From Methylobacterium sp. Leaf117 (GTDB lineage: Bacteria; Pseudomonadota; Alphaproteobacteria; Rhizobiales; Beijerinckiaceae), in contig NZ_LMNL01000034.1 in the NCBI RefSeq assembly GCF_001422985.1, positions 579,188 through 643,187 of the forward strand: a stretch of 64,000 nt of DNA, in the 5' to 3' direction. A program made the position numbers and the translations under genes. Below the pieces are notes generated by a model. It worked only from the letters and a program-made list of their open reading frames with translations, ran no database searches and was not told the origin of the DNA. Shown one piece after another: positions 43,271 through 52,459 of the stretch; position 1 is the stretch's first letter, and each line of letters opens with the position of its first letter.

Positions 43271-43909
43271 TCAGTTCGCTGAGCGCGCACGCACATAGGC
43301 GCCCGGATCGGATTCTTCGCGCTCGCGGTAGGGATTGTTCACAGGGTCACCATTGGTCTTGGCAACCTTACGGGGCGGCTTGCGATAGCCATTGGGCGGA
43401 TCGGTAAGCACGTCGCGATCGGGCTCGACCGCCGACGGCTCCGCGACTTCGGCGGAGCGCAGGCCGAAGGGGTTCGACCAGAACGAGTTCCGGTCATCGT
43501 TCTCGCCTTCGGGGCGCCCCGGCTCGGTACGGGTCTGGGCACTGGCACGGCGCCCGCCACGCATCTCGTCGATCGACAGGGTCATGTTGTTGTCGTTCAT
43601 CCGGCCCTGTGCACCTCGCGCGATGGGCTTCTTAGCCTCCTCGCGTTCGCGCTCACGCTGGACGATTTCGGGATCCTTCGGCCATTGGGCCGAGGCTTCG
43701 GGCTGGCGCGGGGCCGGCAGGGCCTTGCCGTCGAGCTTGGGCGGCATCACGAGGGGGGCCCGCTCGCGATAGGTGATCGCGGGCTTCTCGGGCTCGATGA
43801 GGCCGATGTTGCTGAGGGCGTCGCGCATGAAGACGCCCTGCTGCGCCTGCGCGCTCCCGGCGGTCAGAACACCCGCCATAACCAACAGCAAACCGCGATG
43901 CCCGATCAT
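43271..43909 (-). CDS. Secreted hypothetical protein
   Basis: A 212-aa exported protein of no recognised family. MIGHRGLLLVMAGVLTAGSA is a signal peptide with cleavage near AQA-Q. The mature part is hydrophilic and charged, rich in Pro, Arg and Glu (IVQREREREEAKKP), with NNMTLSIDEMRGGRR near residue 105, so it is largely disordered. It lies between lspA and the M16 pair in a same-strand series of ileS, lspA, this gene and the peptidases, and is probably part of that unit. The upstream in-frame extension to 44092 is unsupported. Confidence 0.7.
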   Translation of the reverse strand: MIGHRGLLLVMAGVLTAGSAQAQQGVFMRDALSNIGLIEPEKPAITYRERAPLVMPPKLDGKALPAPRQPEASAQWPKDPEIVQREREREEAKKPIARGAQGRMNDNNMTLSIDEMRGGRRASAQTRTEPGRPEGENDDRNSFWSNPFGLRSAEVAEPSAVEPDRDVLTDPPNGYRKPPRKVAKTNGDPVNNPYREREESDPGAYVRARSAN

Positions 43910-44119
43910 GCTATCCCCGCTCTCCGCCCGGTTGTGGGTCCCGGTTGCCCGAGCCCGGATGGTCGCCTTGTGTACAGCGATCCTGATCCGACCCTCTCGG
44001 CCTGACCTGGGTTTCAGGCGATCGTATGGCGCCTTGACCGCAGCGCACCAGCCGCGGCCGCACAACGATTCCGACTGTGACTTACGGATCACAGGGCGAC
44101 TAGAAATGCCGATCCTGTT

Positions 44120-44614
44120 TCAAAGGCTGGAACCCGTGCGCCGGGGTACCGGCCGCAGGCTGTCGAGGATGAGGCCAACAACGCCCGCGACGATGGCCGC
44201 ATCGGCGATGTTAAAAACGTACCAGGACCAAGTGCGCCAGTGGAGGTGAACGAAGTCGAACACCGCGCCATAGGCCGCCCGGTCGATGGCGTTGCCGATG
44301 GCGCCGCCTGCTACGAGCCCGAGGGCAACGGCGAGCAGACGCGTCTCCGCTCGCCGCATCCAGAAGATCAGGCCGAGGGCCGCCAGGCAGGACACCCCCA
44401 CCAAAACCCAGCGGCCGAGGCCACCCTCCTGCTGAAACATCCCGTAGGACACGCCCCGGTTCCAGACGACGAGGAACTCGGCGAAGGGGGTGAGCCGCCA
44501 GGGCTGGGTCAGCACCAGATCGGTGCCGAAATAGAGCCAAAGCTTCGAAGCCTGGTCGAAGACCAGGGTCAGGAGAAGGGCACCGAGGCCGAGGCGGAAA
44601 GGAGTTACGTGCAT
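44120..44614 (-). CDS. lspA: Lipoprotein signal peptidase
   Basis: LspA is the inner-membrane aspartic peptidase that removes signal peptides from prolipoproteins. The 164-aa product has four helices and the two catalytic aspartates: [19 protein letters not shown] near residue 110 and [12 protein letters not shown] near 135. The conserved N-terminal D-Q-x-x-K ([10 protein letters not shown]) and [11 protein letters not shown] are present. GGGAGGG precedes the ATG at 44614. ileS lies 49 bp upstream on the same strand, the common ileS-lspA order. Confidence 0.95.
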   Translation of the reverse strand: MHVTPFRLGLGALLLTLVFDQASKLWLYFGTDLVLTQPWRLTPFAEFLVVWNRGVSYGMFQQEGGLGRWVLVGVSCLAALGLIFWMRRAETRLLAVALGLVAGGAIGNAIDRAAYGAVFDFVHLHWRTWSWYVFNIADAAIVAGVVGLILDSLRPVPRRTGSSL

Positions 44615-44663
44615 GGTTTGGCCCTCCCCCCTGGCTGGGGGAAGGGGTGCTGCGGACGCTGGC

Positions 44664-47645
44664 TCACGCGGCACTCGTGCTGGCCTGGGCGGCATCCCAC
44701 TCGCGCAGGGCGCGGGCGTCGCGTGGGGTCACGTCGGGATAGTCCGGGTCGTTGCCGACCTCGGGCGTCACCCGCCAGGATCGGGCGCATTTCCGGCCCT
44801 CGGCCAGGGCCGGCACCACCGCAACGCCTCGCACATCGTCGAGGCGGAAGGCCTCCGCCGGGCCTTCCCCGTCCGTGATCCGGATGGCGGACGTGATGCA
44901 GATATCGGCGAAGTCGACGCCCTCGACGATCGCTCGCAGCGCCGAGTCCGCGATGAACACGGTAGGCGCCGCCTCGAGGCTGGCGCCGATGCGCTTGGCC
45001 GTGCGCTCGATCTCCAAGGCGCCGGTGACGACCCGGCGCACGCGGCGGATGGTCTGCCAGCGCGTCGCCAGAGCGTCGTCCCGCCAAGCGGCCGGCGTCT
45101 CCGGAAGGATCTGGAGATGGACCGAGTCGTTTTCGGATGGGTAGCGGTCGAGCCACGCCTCTTCGGCCGTGAAGGCTAGGACAGGGCTCAGCCAGATCGT
45201 AACCCGGCGGAAGGTCTCATCGATAACCTGCAGGGCGGCCCGGCGCACCGCAGACGAGGCAGGATCGCAGTAGAGCACGTCCTTGCGGACATCGAAGTAG
45301 AAAGCCGAAAGATCGCCCGTCATGAAACCGTTGAGGAGTGCCACCACCCGCTTGGTGTCGAAGGTCGCGTAGGCTTCGCGGATCTCGCCGTCGAGTTCGG
45401 AGAGGCGGTGCCGGATCAGCCGCTCCAGTTCGGGCAGGTCCGCATGGGCGATCTCGGTGCCGGGTTCGAAATGTGCCAGCGAGCCAAGCATCCATCGCAG
45501 CGAGTTACGCAACTTACGGTAGGTCTCAGCAAAGGTCTTGATGATCTCGGGCCCGATGCGTAGATCATCGGCATAGTCGGAGGCCGCAACCCACAGGCGC
45601 AGGATGTCGGCACCGGAATCCTTGATGACATTCTGTGGCGCGACGACGTTGCCCTTGGACTTCGACATCTTCAGGCCCTTGGGGTCGAGTACGAACCCGT
45701 GGGTCAGGACGATGTCGTAGGGCGCGCGTCCGCGAGTGCCTGCGGATTCCAGCAATGACGACTGGAACCAGCCGCGATGCTGGTCCGAGCCCTCAAGGTA
45801 CATCACCGTGTCGGTGCCGCCATCGCGACGGCGCTTGACGCCGGAAAGACCTGGAAACTGCTCGGGATCATCAAGCACGAAGGCATGTGTCGAGCCGGAA
45901 TCGAACCAGACGTCGAGGACGTCCGTGACCTTTTCATAGTCCGCCGGATCGTAGTCCGGGGCGAGAAAGCGGGCGCCATCCGCATCGGTGAACCAAGCGT
46001 CGGCGCCCTCCGCCTGGAAGGCGGCAGCGATGCGAGCATTCACGCGCTCATCGCGTAGCACCTCGTGAGTACCGCGCTTGACGAAGACCGTGATCGGCAC
46101 ACCCCAGGCGCGCTGGCGCGAGACCACCCAGTCTGGCCGGTTGGCGACCATCCCGTTGATGCGATTCTTGCCCTGCGGCGGTACCCACTGGGTCTCCTCG
46201 ATCGCCTGGACGGCAACCTCACGCAGGGTTCGGTTGCCGAGAGAATCCACTGGGCGGTCCATCGCAATGAACCATTGCGGGGTGTTGCGGAAGATGACCG
46301 GCTTCTTCGATCGCCAGGAATGCGGGTAGCTATGCTTGAGCGTGCCACGCGCCACCAAGGTACCCGCGTCGGTGAGCGCAGCGATGACCGCCTTGTTGGC
46401 GTCGCCCTTCTCGCCCTTGTGATTCAAGACGAGTTTTCCCGTGAAACCGGGCGCCTCGTCGGTCAGCATCCCATCGGCATCCACCGTGTAGGGGATGCGG
46501 GTGTCGATGCCGCGCTCAGCCAGCATCCGGCCGTTGGCCATCCAGACCTCGAAATCCTCCCGGCCGTGGCTCGGCGCCGTGTGGACGAAGCCGGTACCGG
46601 CCTCGTCCGTGACATGTTCGCCATCGAGGAGCGGAACGGCGAAGTCGTAACCGGGCACGTGGGCGGCGAGCGGATGGCTTAGGGTCAGGCCGGCGAGTTC
46701 GGTCGGCGCGACGTCGCGCAGGCGCTCGAAGGTCTCGACGCGGGCGCTGGCGAAGACGGAAGCGGCGAGCGTGTCCGCAAGGACATAGGCGTCGCCGACC
46801 TTGGCCCAGTTGTCGTCGGCGGCTGCCGTGACCCTGTAGAGGCCATAGGCGACCTTCTTAGAATAGGCGACCGCCCGGTTGGCCGGCATGGTCCAGGGCG
46901 TGGTGGTCCAGATCACCACCCGTGCCGGTGCAAGCTCCGTCGGAGCGCCGTCAGTGATCCGGAAGGCGGCGAAGATCGCGTCGCTGACGACGTCCTCGTA
47001 TTCGACTTCGGCTTCGGCCAAAGCTGTCTTCTCGACCACCGACCACATCACCGGCTTCGAGCCGCGGTAGAGCTGGCCCGTCATCGCGAAGGCCATGAGT
47101 TCGCGGGCGATGGTGGCCTCGGCGGGGAACGTCATGGTGGCGTAAGGATGATCCCAATCACCGGTGACGCCCAGGCGCTTGAACTCCTCACGCTGCACGT
47201 CGAGCCACTGCCCCGCGAAGGCCCGGCACTCCTGGCGGAATTCGAGGACCGGCACCTCGTCCTTGTTGCGGCCCTTGGCGCGGTACTGCTCCTCGATCTT
47301 CCATTCGATCGGCAGGCCGTGGCAATCCCATCCCGGCACGTAATTGGCGTCATAGTCGAGCGCGCCCTGCGCGCGGACGATAACGTCCTTCAGGATCTTG
47401 TTCAGCGCCGTGCCGATGTGAATGTTGCCGTTGGCGTAGGGCGGGCCGTCATGCAGCACGAATTTCGGCCGGCCGGCTGCCTGAGCACGAATCCGTCCAT
47501 AGAGGCCAGTGGCGGCCCATCGCTCGAGAAGCAGAGGTTCGCGTACCGGCAGGCCGGCCCGCATCGGGAACTCGGTCTGAGGCAGGAACAGGGTCTTCGA
47601 ATAGTCGCGGGCTGGCACGACGGGGGGGGAGGTCTGGTCGCTCAT
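44664..47645 (-). CDS. ileS: Isoleucyl-tRNA synthetase
   Basis: A 993-aa class I aminoacyl-tRNA synthetase charging tRNA-Ile. The HIGH box is [14 protein letters not shown] near residue 70, the KMSKS loop [10 protein letters not shown] near 655, and the CP1 editing domain lies between (about 200-420, [13 protein letters not shown]). The anticodon-binding domain follows. The C-terminus has no obvious four-Cys zinc finger, as in several alphaproteobacterial IleS. Length is normal. It is the first gene of an ileS-lspA unit. I saw no T-box leader upstream, nor is one expected. Confidence 0.97.
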   Translation of the reverse strand: MSDQTSPPVVPARDYSKTLFLPQTEFPMRAGLPVREPLLLERWAATGLYGRIRAQAAGRPKFVLHDGPPYANGNIHIGTALNKILKDVIVRAQGALDYDANYVPGWDCHGLPIEWKIEEQYRAKGRNKDEVPVLEFRQECRAFAGQWLDVQREEFKRLGVTGDWDHPYATMTFPAEATIARELMAFAMTGQLYRGSKPVMWSVVEKTALAEAEVEYEDVVSDAIFAAFRITDGAPTELAPARVVIWTTTPWTMPANRAVAYSKKVAYGLYRVTAAADDNWAKVGDAYVLADTLAASVFASARVETFERLRDVAPTELAGLTLSHPLAAHVPGYDFAVPLLDGEHVTDEAGTGFVHTAPSHGREDFEVWMANGRMLAERGIDTRIPYTVDADGMLTDEAPGFTGKLVLNHKGEKGDANKAVIAALTDAGTLVARGTLKHSYPHSWRSKKPVIFRNTPQWFIAMDRPVDSLGNRTLREVAVQAIEETQWVPPQGKNRINGMVANRPDWVVSRQRAWGVPITVFVKRGTHEVLRDERVNARIAAAFQAEGADAWFTDADGARFLAPDYDPADYEKVTDVLDVWFDSGSTHAFVLDDPEQFPGLSGVKRRRDGGTDTVMYLEGSDQHRGWFQSSLLESAGTRGRAPYDIVLTHGFVLDPKGLKMSKSKGNVVAPQNVIKDSGADILRLWVAASDYADDLRIGPEIIKTFAETYRKLRNSLRWMLGSLAHFEPGTEIAHADLPELERLIRHRLSELDGEIREAYATFDTKRVVALLNGFMTGDLSAFYFDVRKDVLYCDPASSAVRRAALQVIDETFRRVTIWLSPVLAFTAEEAWLDRYPSENDSVHLQILPETPAAWRDDALATRWQTIRRVRRVVTGALEIERTAKRIGASLEAAPTVFIADSALRAIVEGVDFADICITSAIRITDGEGPAEAFRLDDVRGVAVVPALAEGRKCARSWRVTPEVGNDPDYPDVTPRDARALREWDAAQASTSAA

Positions 47646-48037
47646 GGGATGTCTGTGAGGTCTTCGGCGCGGGTCGGTGTCGGGCGGTCGGTGGGCGATC
47701 TGCCCCCAGGGCCAGCGGAACGGAGGCGAGTGATCGCCCTCCCGGCCTTCGCATCGGGTCCGCTACGGCGGCCCTCAGGCGCAGGCCGGGCTCATAATTC
47801 GAGACCGGGTCGTCCGGTCCGGCACACCGAACCACCCGCACGGATCACCATCAACGCACATCTGGCGGCTTCTAGCAGCGGTATCGACCTGAGACTAGCG
47901 AGCTTTCCGACCTCCTGCACGTTCGGCCCGAACTTTCAATGCCACCTTTTCCAAGCTCGGCCGTTGTTTCTCACGCGCTCGGGACCTGTCCTGGTTGAAG
48001 GATGAGCCGAGACGCGGCGTCATCTGGAGACACCGTC
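47646..48037. other. Gene-free divergent gap upstream of ileS
   Basis: 392 bp between the starts of ileS (minus) and a small secreted-protein gene (plus). Short open frames here have no recognisable product. It presumably carries both promoters; I could not place them confidently. Confidence 0.5.
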
Positions 48038-48304
48038 ATGAGAAAAGCTCTGCTCGCCGCCAGCCTCGTCCTGTCCGCCTTTGCCCTGTCGGGCACGGCC
48101 GAAGCACAGGGCCTGCCCGGTGGAATGCGCCGTGGAGCCGCCGAGGGGGATCGGGTCGCCGGTCCGGTGGGCGGCATCGTGGGCGGTGCGGTCGGAGGCG
48201 CGGTCGGCACGGTGAACGGGGCGCTCGGCATCGATCCCGGCCGCCGCGCCTATCGCACGCGCATGAAGTCGCGCGGCCATTCCCACCATCGCCGTCACCG
48301 CTGA
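48038..48304 (+). CDS. Small secreted glycine-zipper protein
   Basis: An 88-aa exported protein: signal peptide MRKALLAASLVLSAFALSGT with AEA-Q cleavage, then a glycine-zipper-like hydrophobic stretch (VGGIVGGAVGGAVGTVNGAL) and a very basic His/Arg tail (GHSHHRRHR). GGAGACACC before the ATG at 48038 supports this start over one 12 codons earlier. Similar small proteins are common in Methylobacterium-type genomes; function unknown, perhaps outer-membrane associated. Confidence 0.72.
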   Translation: MRKALLAASLVLSAFALSGTAEAQGLPGGMRRGAAEGDRVAGPVGGIVGGAVGGAVGTVNGALGIDPGRRAYRTRMKSRGHSHHRRHR

Positions 48305-48317
48305 GCGGAGCGCCGCT

Positions 48318-48971
48318 TCTGGGCCAGGAGAGTAGGGCTCGGAGCCGATGACGATGGACGCACCGATCAGTGTCCATCGGTCCGGCACGTCGCCGAAGAT
48401 CAGGTAACCCAGCACCAACGACCAGAGCAGTTGGATGGACATCAAGGACGCCAGCACGTTTGCGGGCGCCCAGACGTGGGCGGACACCAGCCGCCAATGC
48501 CTCACCGTGCCGAAGAGGCCGAGCGGCAAGGCGGCGCGGAGTCGACCATTCGCCGAGTAGCGGCCTGGTGATCAGCGTGCCAATCAAGGGCGCGGCGCAC
48601 TCGGTCGACAGGGTTTCGGCGAGTTGGAGCTTGCGCAGGGTCCGGGAGCTGAGGGCCGTCGATCCGAACAGCAGCAGCGCACGCAGGACCTAGGGACCGA
48701 ACCGATTCGTCTGGGCCACACCGGGCGCTCACAGCGGGTTCAGGACCAACAAGACCAGGCAGACCTTCACCGCGTAGCGCATGACGGTCGAGAGCAGTGG
48801 GTCGCCTCAGGCCAGCCAGCGTCTCGGCCGACGCGTCGAGGCAGGCGAAGAAGGCCCGGTACCGCACAGCAGCGCGATGCCGACCGGGCGCCCTTTCCGG
48901 GGCGCGGCGGCCCTCGAATCGATCCCCAAGGGCTCGATCCCAATCTCGGCGCGCCGCTTGGCCAGAGCCAT
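48318..48971 (-). pseudogene. Decayed EamA/DMT-family transporter
   Basis: Pieces of one drug/metabolite transporter are spread over three frames. In order: RKGRPVGIALLC (about 48900), FACLDASAETLAG (about 48850), LLSTVMRYAVKVCLVLLVLN (about 48790-48732), a stop codon, then VLRALLLFGSTALSSRTLRK to LITRPLLGEWSTPRR (48690-48535), and in another frame GHWRL-type HWRLVSAHVWAPANVLASLM to FGDVPDRWTLIGASIVIGS (48500-48350). A TAG stands where relatives have a Gln codon, and roughly 80 middle residues are missing. No intact reading frame can be rebuilt. Confidence 0.82.
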
Positions 48972-49227
48972 GGGGCCCAGCGTCAGTCCTTTGACGCGGA
49001 GCTTCAGAGCAGGGCCGCATTCCCGCATAGCCGCACCGGGTTGGACCTAGCGTCACACATGGCAGCAGGAGTCGAAAGAGAGAACCGGAAGGGATCGATC
49101 GCACGGAACTGAAACCCGATATTCACCCACATTTGAAATCGGCGCGATTTCGCGCACCACGGTCCCGAAGCCTTAAGAATGTTGGGTGCAAGCGAGAGGT
49201 ACGAGTGCCGCCTTCGGAGGGCGATCC

Positions 49228-49512
49228 ATGACGAAGGCCGTGCCGTTACTTGCCACCTTTGGGCTGGTCTGCCTGATGGTTCTCCCGGCTCCCGGGATCT
49301 GGGGCCTTGTGATCGGCCTCACCTGCACCATCACCATCCTGATCTGCGGGGTCTTATGGATGTTCGATCGCGCCGCCACCCACTTGGCGCGCCTGATCGA
49401 GCGCAACCGCAACCGCTTCCTGCGGCGCCGTCGGGCAGTTCATGCGGGGTCTGGTATGATGCGCAAAGCCAAACCCGAGGCTGTCAACGCCAAGCCGCAC
49501 CTGCCGGCGTAG
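49228..49512 (+). CDS. Small two-helix membrane protein
   Basis: A 94-aa protein with two adjacent hydrophobic helices (VPLLATFGLVCLMVLPAPGI and LVIGLTCTITILICGVLWMF), then an Arg-rich cytoplasmic-type tail (RLIERNRNRFLRRRRAV). GGAGGG sits 6 bp before the ATG at 49228. No family recognised. It lies alone, convergent to the MarR regulator gene. Confidence 0.65.
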   Translation: MTKAVPLLATFGLVCLMVLPAPGIWGLVIGLTCTITILICGVLWMFDRAATHLARLIERNRNRFLRRRRAVHAGSGMMRKAKPEAVNAKPHLPA

Positions 49513-49623
49513 GGTCCCTTGCAGCCTTGACGGCCTCGGGTCGTGCAGGAGGTCGGAGAGGCTGTGCTGAGCGCACACGGCCGCTGGGTGGTACGGCGGT
49601 CTCCGACCCATAGGGCGGCCCGT

Positions 49624-50160
49624 CTACAGAGCTTCCGGAACCACCAGCGAATCCGACTCCTCCTCATCCATCTCGGAATCGCCCTCGACCTCGTGGCCGG
49701 TGACGCCGGACGCCTCGGCGAGGTTGCGGGCGGCCTTGCGCAGGAGCTTGCGAAGCCGACGCTTCTCCTTGCCGTCGAATCCATCGAGGAGTTCCGCCTC
49801 GACATCATCCCACAGCCGCTCGATGGCCGCAGCCTTGGCCAGCCCCGTCTCGGTGAGCCGCACGCGTACGATGCGGCCGTCGCCGGCCTCGGCCCGGCGC
49901 TCCACGAAGCCGAGGGCAGCGAGCCGCGAAATCGTCTTGGAGGCGGTGGGCGGGCGCACCCGCAGCATCGCGGCGAGATCCCCCATCGTCATGGTCCCGG
50001 CGGCGGCCAGCGCCTGCACCACCTGCTCCTGACCGGCGAAGAGGTCGAGGGCAACCAAGCGGTCACCGATACGGGACCGGTGCAGGCGCGCGGCCTGGAC
50101 CAGGGCCCAACCGACGCTCTTGGCGCCCGGGGGACGGAGGCGCTTGTCGGATTTCGCCAT
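49624..50160 (-). CDS. MarR-family transcriptional regulator
   Basis: A 178-aa winged-helix regulator. The DNA-binding part (about 55-115) reads MTMGDLAAMLRVRPPTASKT then ISRLAALGFVERRAEAGDGR, with the wing Asp-x-Arg (DGRIVRV). A helical dimerisation region and a strongly acidic C-terminal tail (EGDSEMDEEESDS) follow. The acidic tail is longer than usual for MarR. The start MAKSDKRL at 50160 follows GGGAGGG. It is divergent from the CDP-sugar cluster and may control it. Confidence 0.9.
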   Translation of the reverse strand: MAKSDKRLRPPGAKSVGWALVQAARLHRSRIGDRLVALDLFAGQEQVVQALAAAGTMTMGDLAAMLRVRPPTASKTISRLAALGFVERRAEAGDGRIVRVRLTETGLAKAAAIERLWDDVEAELLDGFDGKEKRRLRKLLRKAARNLAEASGVTGHEVEGDSEMDEEESDSLVVPEAL

Positions 50161-50552
50161 GCTGCGTTCGCCCTCCCTGTCGGTTCCCGCTCCGGGAAGC
50201 GACGCCATCGCCGCACGGGTCAGGCCGCCCTCGCCAGGCTCGGCCGTCCCGCGCTCGTCAGCCGCCCACATCGCACGTCCTCTTCTTCGACCCTAGCGCG
50301 ATGGCTCCTTGCCCGCGCCCATCATTCCGGATGCATCCACGAGCAACCGGGATGATCCTCTCAGGCCCGGGCATGACCGGCCCATGTGAAGCTGCGATGA
50401 CAGGCGCCCCGGGCGAGCCCGCAAGAGACTGGAAAAGCCGGCTCATCGATCGGCCGGCCCCACGCCTGGACGAAGCCCATCCCCTCGACTAAGCCTTGCG
50501 GAAACGCCGCTCCGGCCCCCTTCCGGGCCCCGCGAAGACCGTTCAGGACCCC
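50161..50552. promoter_or_regulatory. Divergent regulatory gap between MarR gene and sugar cluster
   Basis: A 392-bp gene-free gap. ATCATTCCGG (50321-50330) and CCGGGATGAT (50347-50356) form an inverted repeat (9 of 10 positions) with a 16-nt spacer, a candidate regulator site or attenuator-type hairpin. Nothing else stands out. Confidence 0.4.
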
Positions 50553-51320
50553 ATGAAGGCAGTCATCCTCGCAGGCGGTCTCGGTACGCGCCTGTCTGAG
50601 GAGACAGTGACGCGGCCTAAGCCCATGCTGGAGATCGGCGGTCGTCCGATCCTCTGGCACATCATGCAGATCTTCGCCGCTCACGGGGTGCGCGAATTCA
50701 TCATCTGCCTCGGCTACAAGGGCTACGTTATCAAGGAATTCTTCCTGAACTACCGACTGCACCTCTCCGACGTCACCATCGACATCGGACGCGGCGACGT
50801 CGACTTTCACCGCAGCGCTGCCGAGGACTGGCGCGTTTCGCTGATCGAGACAGGCGAAACCACCATGACGGGCGGGCGGTTGAAGCGCGTGCGCGCCTAT
50901 CTGGGGGACGACGACTTCTTCATGACCTACGGCGACGGCGTTGCCGACGTGGACCTCACCGCGCTCGCTGCCTTCCACAAGGCGCAGGGCAGGCTCGCCA
51001 CCCTCACGGCGGTGACACCGCCTGGCCGCTTCGGCGCGCTGGATCTCGAGGCCGGCACGGTGCGCCGCTTCCGCGAGAAGCCGGCGGGGGACGGAGCGAC
51101 GATCAACGGCGGCTTCTTCGTGCTCTCGCCGCGCGTCTTCGACCGGATCGCGGGGGACGGCACGGTGTGGGAAGCAGAACCCCTGGAGGGCCTTGCCGCC
51201 GACGGGCAGCTCGCGGCCTACGTCCACACCGGGTTCTGGCAGGCAATGGATACCCTGCGCGACAAGAACCACCTCGAAGCCCTGTGGGCGAGCGAGGCGC
51301 CGCCCTGGAAGTGCTGGTAG
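50553..51320 (+). CDS. rfbF: Glucose-1-phosphate cytidylyltransferase
   Basis: RfbF makes CDP-glucose from CTP and glucose 1-phosphate, the entry to CDP-deoxysugars. The 255-aa product has the nucleotidyltransferase signature GGLGTRLSEETVTRPKPML at residue 8, the CDP-glucose-specific LGYKGYVIKEFFLNY near 60, FMTYGDGVADVD near 125 (metal site) and NGGFFVLSPRVFD near 188. Length matches the family. ATG 50553 begins MKAVILAGG; the upstream in-frame extension is unsupported. rfbG follows. Confidence 0.96.
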   Translation: MKAVILAGGLGTRLSEETVTRPKPMLEIGGRPILWHIMQIFAAHGVREFIICLGYKGYVIKEFFLNYRLHLSDVTIDIGRGDVDFHRSAAEDWRVSLIETGETTMTGGRLKRVRAYLGDDDFFMTYGDGVADVDLTALAAFHKAQGRLATLTAVTPPGRFGALDLEAGTVRRFREKPAGDGATINGGFFVLSPRVFDRIAGDGTVWEAEPLEGLAADGQLAAYVHTGFWQAMDTLRDKNHLEALWASEAPPWKCW

Positions 51321-51352
51321 TCTCGTCGCCCCCCTGGAGATCGATTTTCAGC

Positions 51353-52459
51353 GTGCAGCCTTCGCCCTTCCCCCTGCCGCGCACCCGCGACCCGAATCCC
51401 GATCCCGCGTTCTGGGCCGGCCGGCGGGTGCTCGTCACTGGTCAGACCGGCTTTAAGGGCGCTTGGCTCTGCCTATGGCTGGGGCGCCTGGGGGCCCGCG
51501 TCAGCGGGCTGGCACTTCCGCCCGAAAGCGCGCCGAACCTGTTCGAGGCGGCCCGTATCGGCGCCGGAATGGACTCGCATCTCGGCGACATCCGCGATGC
51601 GGACGCTGTGCGGGCCTGCCTCGCCGCCACCGCCCCCGAGATCGTCATCCACATGGCGGCCCAGGCGCTGGTGCGTGCCTCCTATCGCGATCCGCTCGGC
51701 ACCTATGCCACCAACGTCATGGGCACCGCCCACGTGCTCGATGCGGTGCGAACGACGCCCTCCGTGCGGGCCGTCGTGGTGGTGACGAGCGACAAGGCCT
51801 ACGAAAACCGCGAATGGCCCTACGGCTATCGCGAAACGGAGGCGCTGGGCGGCCACGACCCCTACAGCAGTTCCAAGGCCTGTGCCGAATTGGTGGCAGC
51901 GGCCTATCGCAACGCCTTCCTTGCCGAGCGCGACTGCCGGATCGCGACCGCGCGGGCGGGCAACGTCCTCGGGGGGGGCGACTGGTCGGAGGATCGGCTG
52001 GTGCCCGATATCGTCCGCGCCTTCGCCCGCGGCGAGTCCGTCGAGATCCGAGCACCCCACGCCACCCGGCCCTGGCAGCACGTGCTCGAACCCCTGAGCG
52101 GGTATCTCCGTCTGGCCGAATGCCTAGTGGGCGCGGACGGGCCGCGCTACGCCGAGCCCTGGAACTTCGGGCCGGCTGACGAGGATTGCCGGCCGGTGGC
52201 CCACCTCGTCGATGCACTCGCCCAGGCCTGGGGGGCGGATGCCCTGTGGCACCTCTCCCCGGCGATCCACCCGCACGAGGCCACCTTCCTCAAGGTCGAT
52301 TCCGCCAAGGCCCGCACCTATCTCGGCTGGGACCGGCGCCTGCGCCTCGACGCGGCCCTGGCCTGGACCGCCGCTTGGCATCGCGCCGAGGCCGATGGCG
52401 GTTCAGCCCGCGACCTGACTCTGGCGCAGATCGAGGCCTACGAGGCGCTCAGCGGATGA
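51353..52459 (+). CDS. rfbG: CDP-glucose 4,6-dehydratase
   Basis: Converts CDP-glucose to CDP-4-keto-6-deoxyglucose. The 368-aa SDR-type protein has the NAD motif TGQTGFKGAWL near residue 25, HMAAQALVRASY near 100, TSDKAYENREW near 140 and YSSSKACAEL near 165 (catalytic Tyr and Lys). GWLYGD-type late motifs are replaced by GNVLGGGDWSEDRLVPD, as in RfbG. There is no ATG near the right place; the GTG at 51353 with GGAG 14 bp upstream gives the family length, and GTG 51311 is an alternative that would overlap rfbF. Coupled to the next gene by ATGA. Confidence 0.94.
   Translation: MQPSPFPLPRTRDPNPDPAFWAGRRVLVTGQTGFKGAWLCLWLGRLGARVSGLALPPESAPNLFEAARIGAGMDSHLGDIRDADAVRACLAATAPEIVIHMAAQALVRASYRDPLGTYATNVMGTAHVLDAVRTTPSVRAVVVVTSDKAYENREWPYGYRETEALGGHDPYSSSKACAELVAAAYRNAFLAERDCRIATARAGNVLGGGDWSEDRLVPDIVRAFARGESVEIRAPHATRPWQHVLEPLSGYLRLAECLVGADGPRYAEPWNFGPADEDCRPVAHLVDALAQAWGADALWHLSPAIHPHEATFLKVDSAKARTYLGWDRRLRLDAALAWTAAWHRAEADGGSARDLTLAQIEAYEALSG

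Noticed and set aside
47646..48037. T-box or other leader upstream of ileS
   Set aside because: No T-box core sequence or specifier stem could be seen, and T-boxes are not expected in alphaproteobacteria.
48020..48529. An intact small EamA transporter on the minus strand
   Set aside because: The frame covers only the C-terminal quarter, lacks a plausible start, and runs past the natural end into antisense of the small secreted-protein gene. It is part of the pseudogene.
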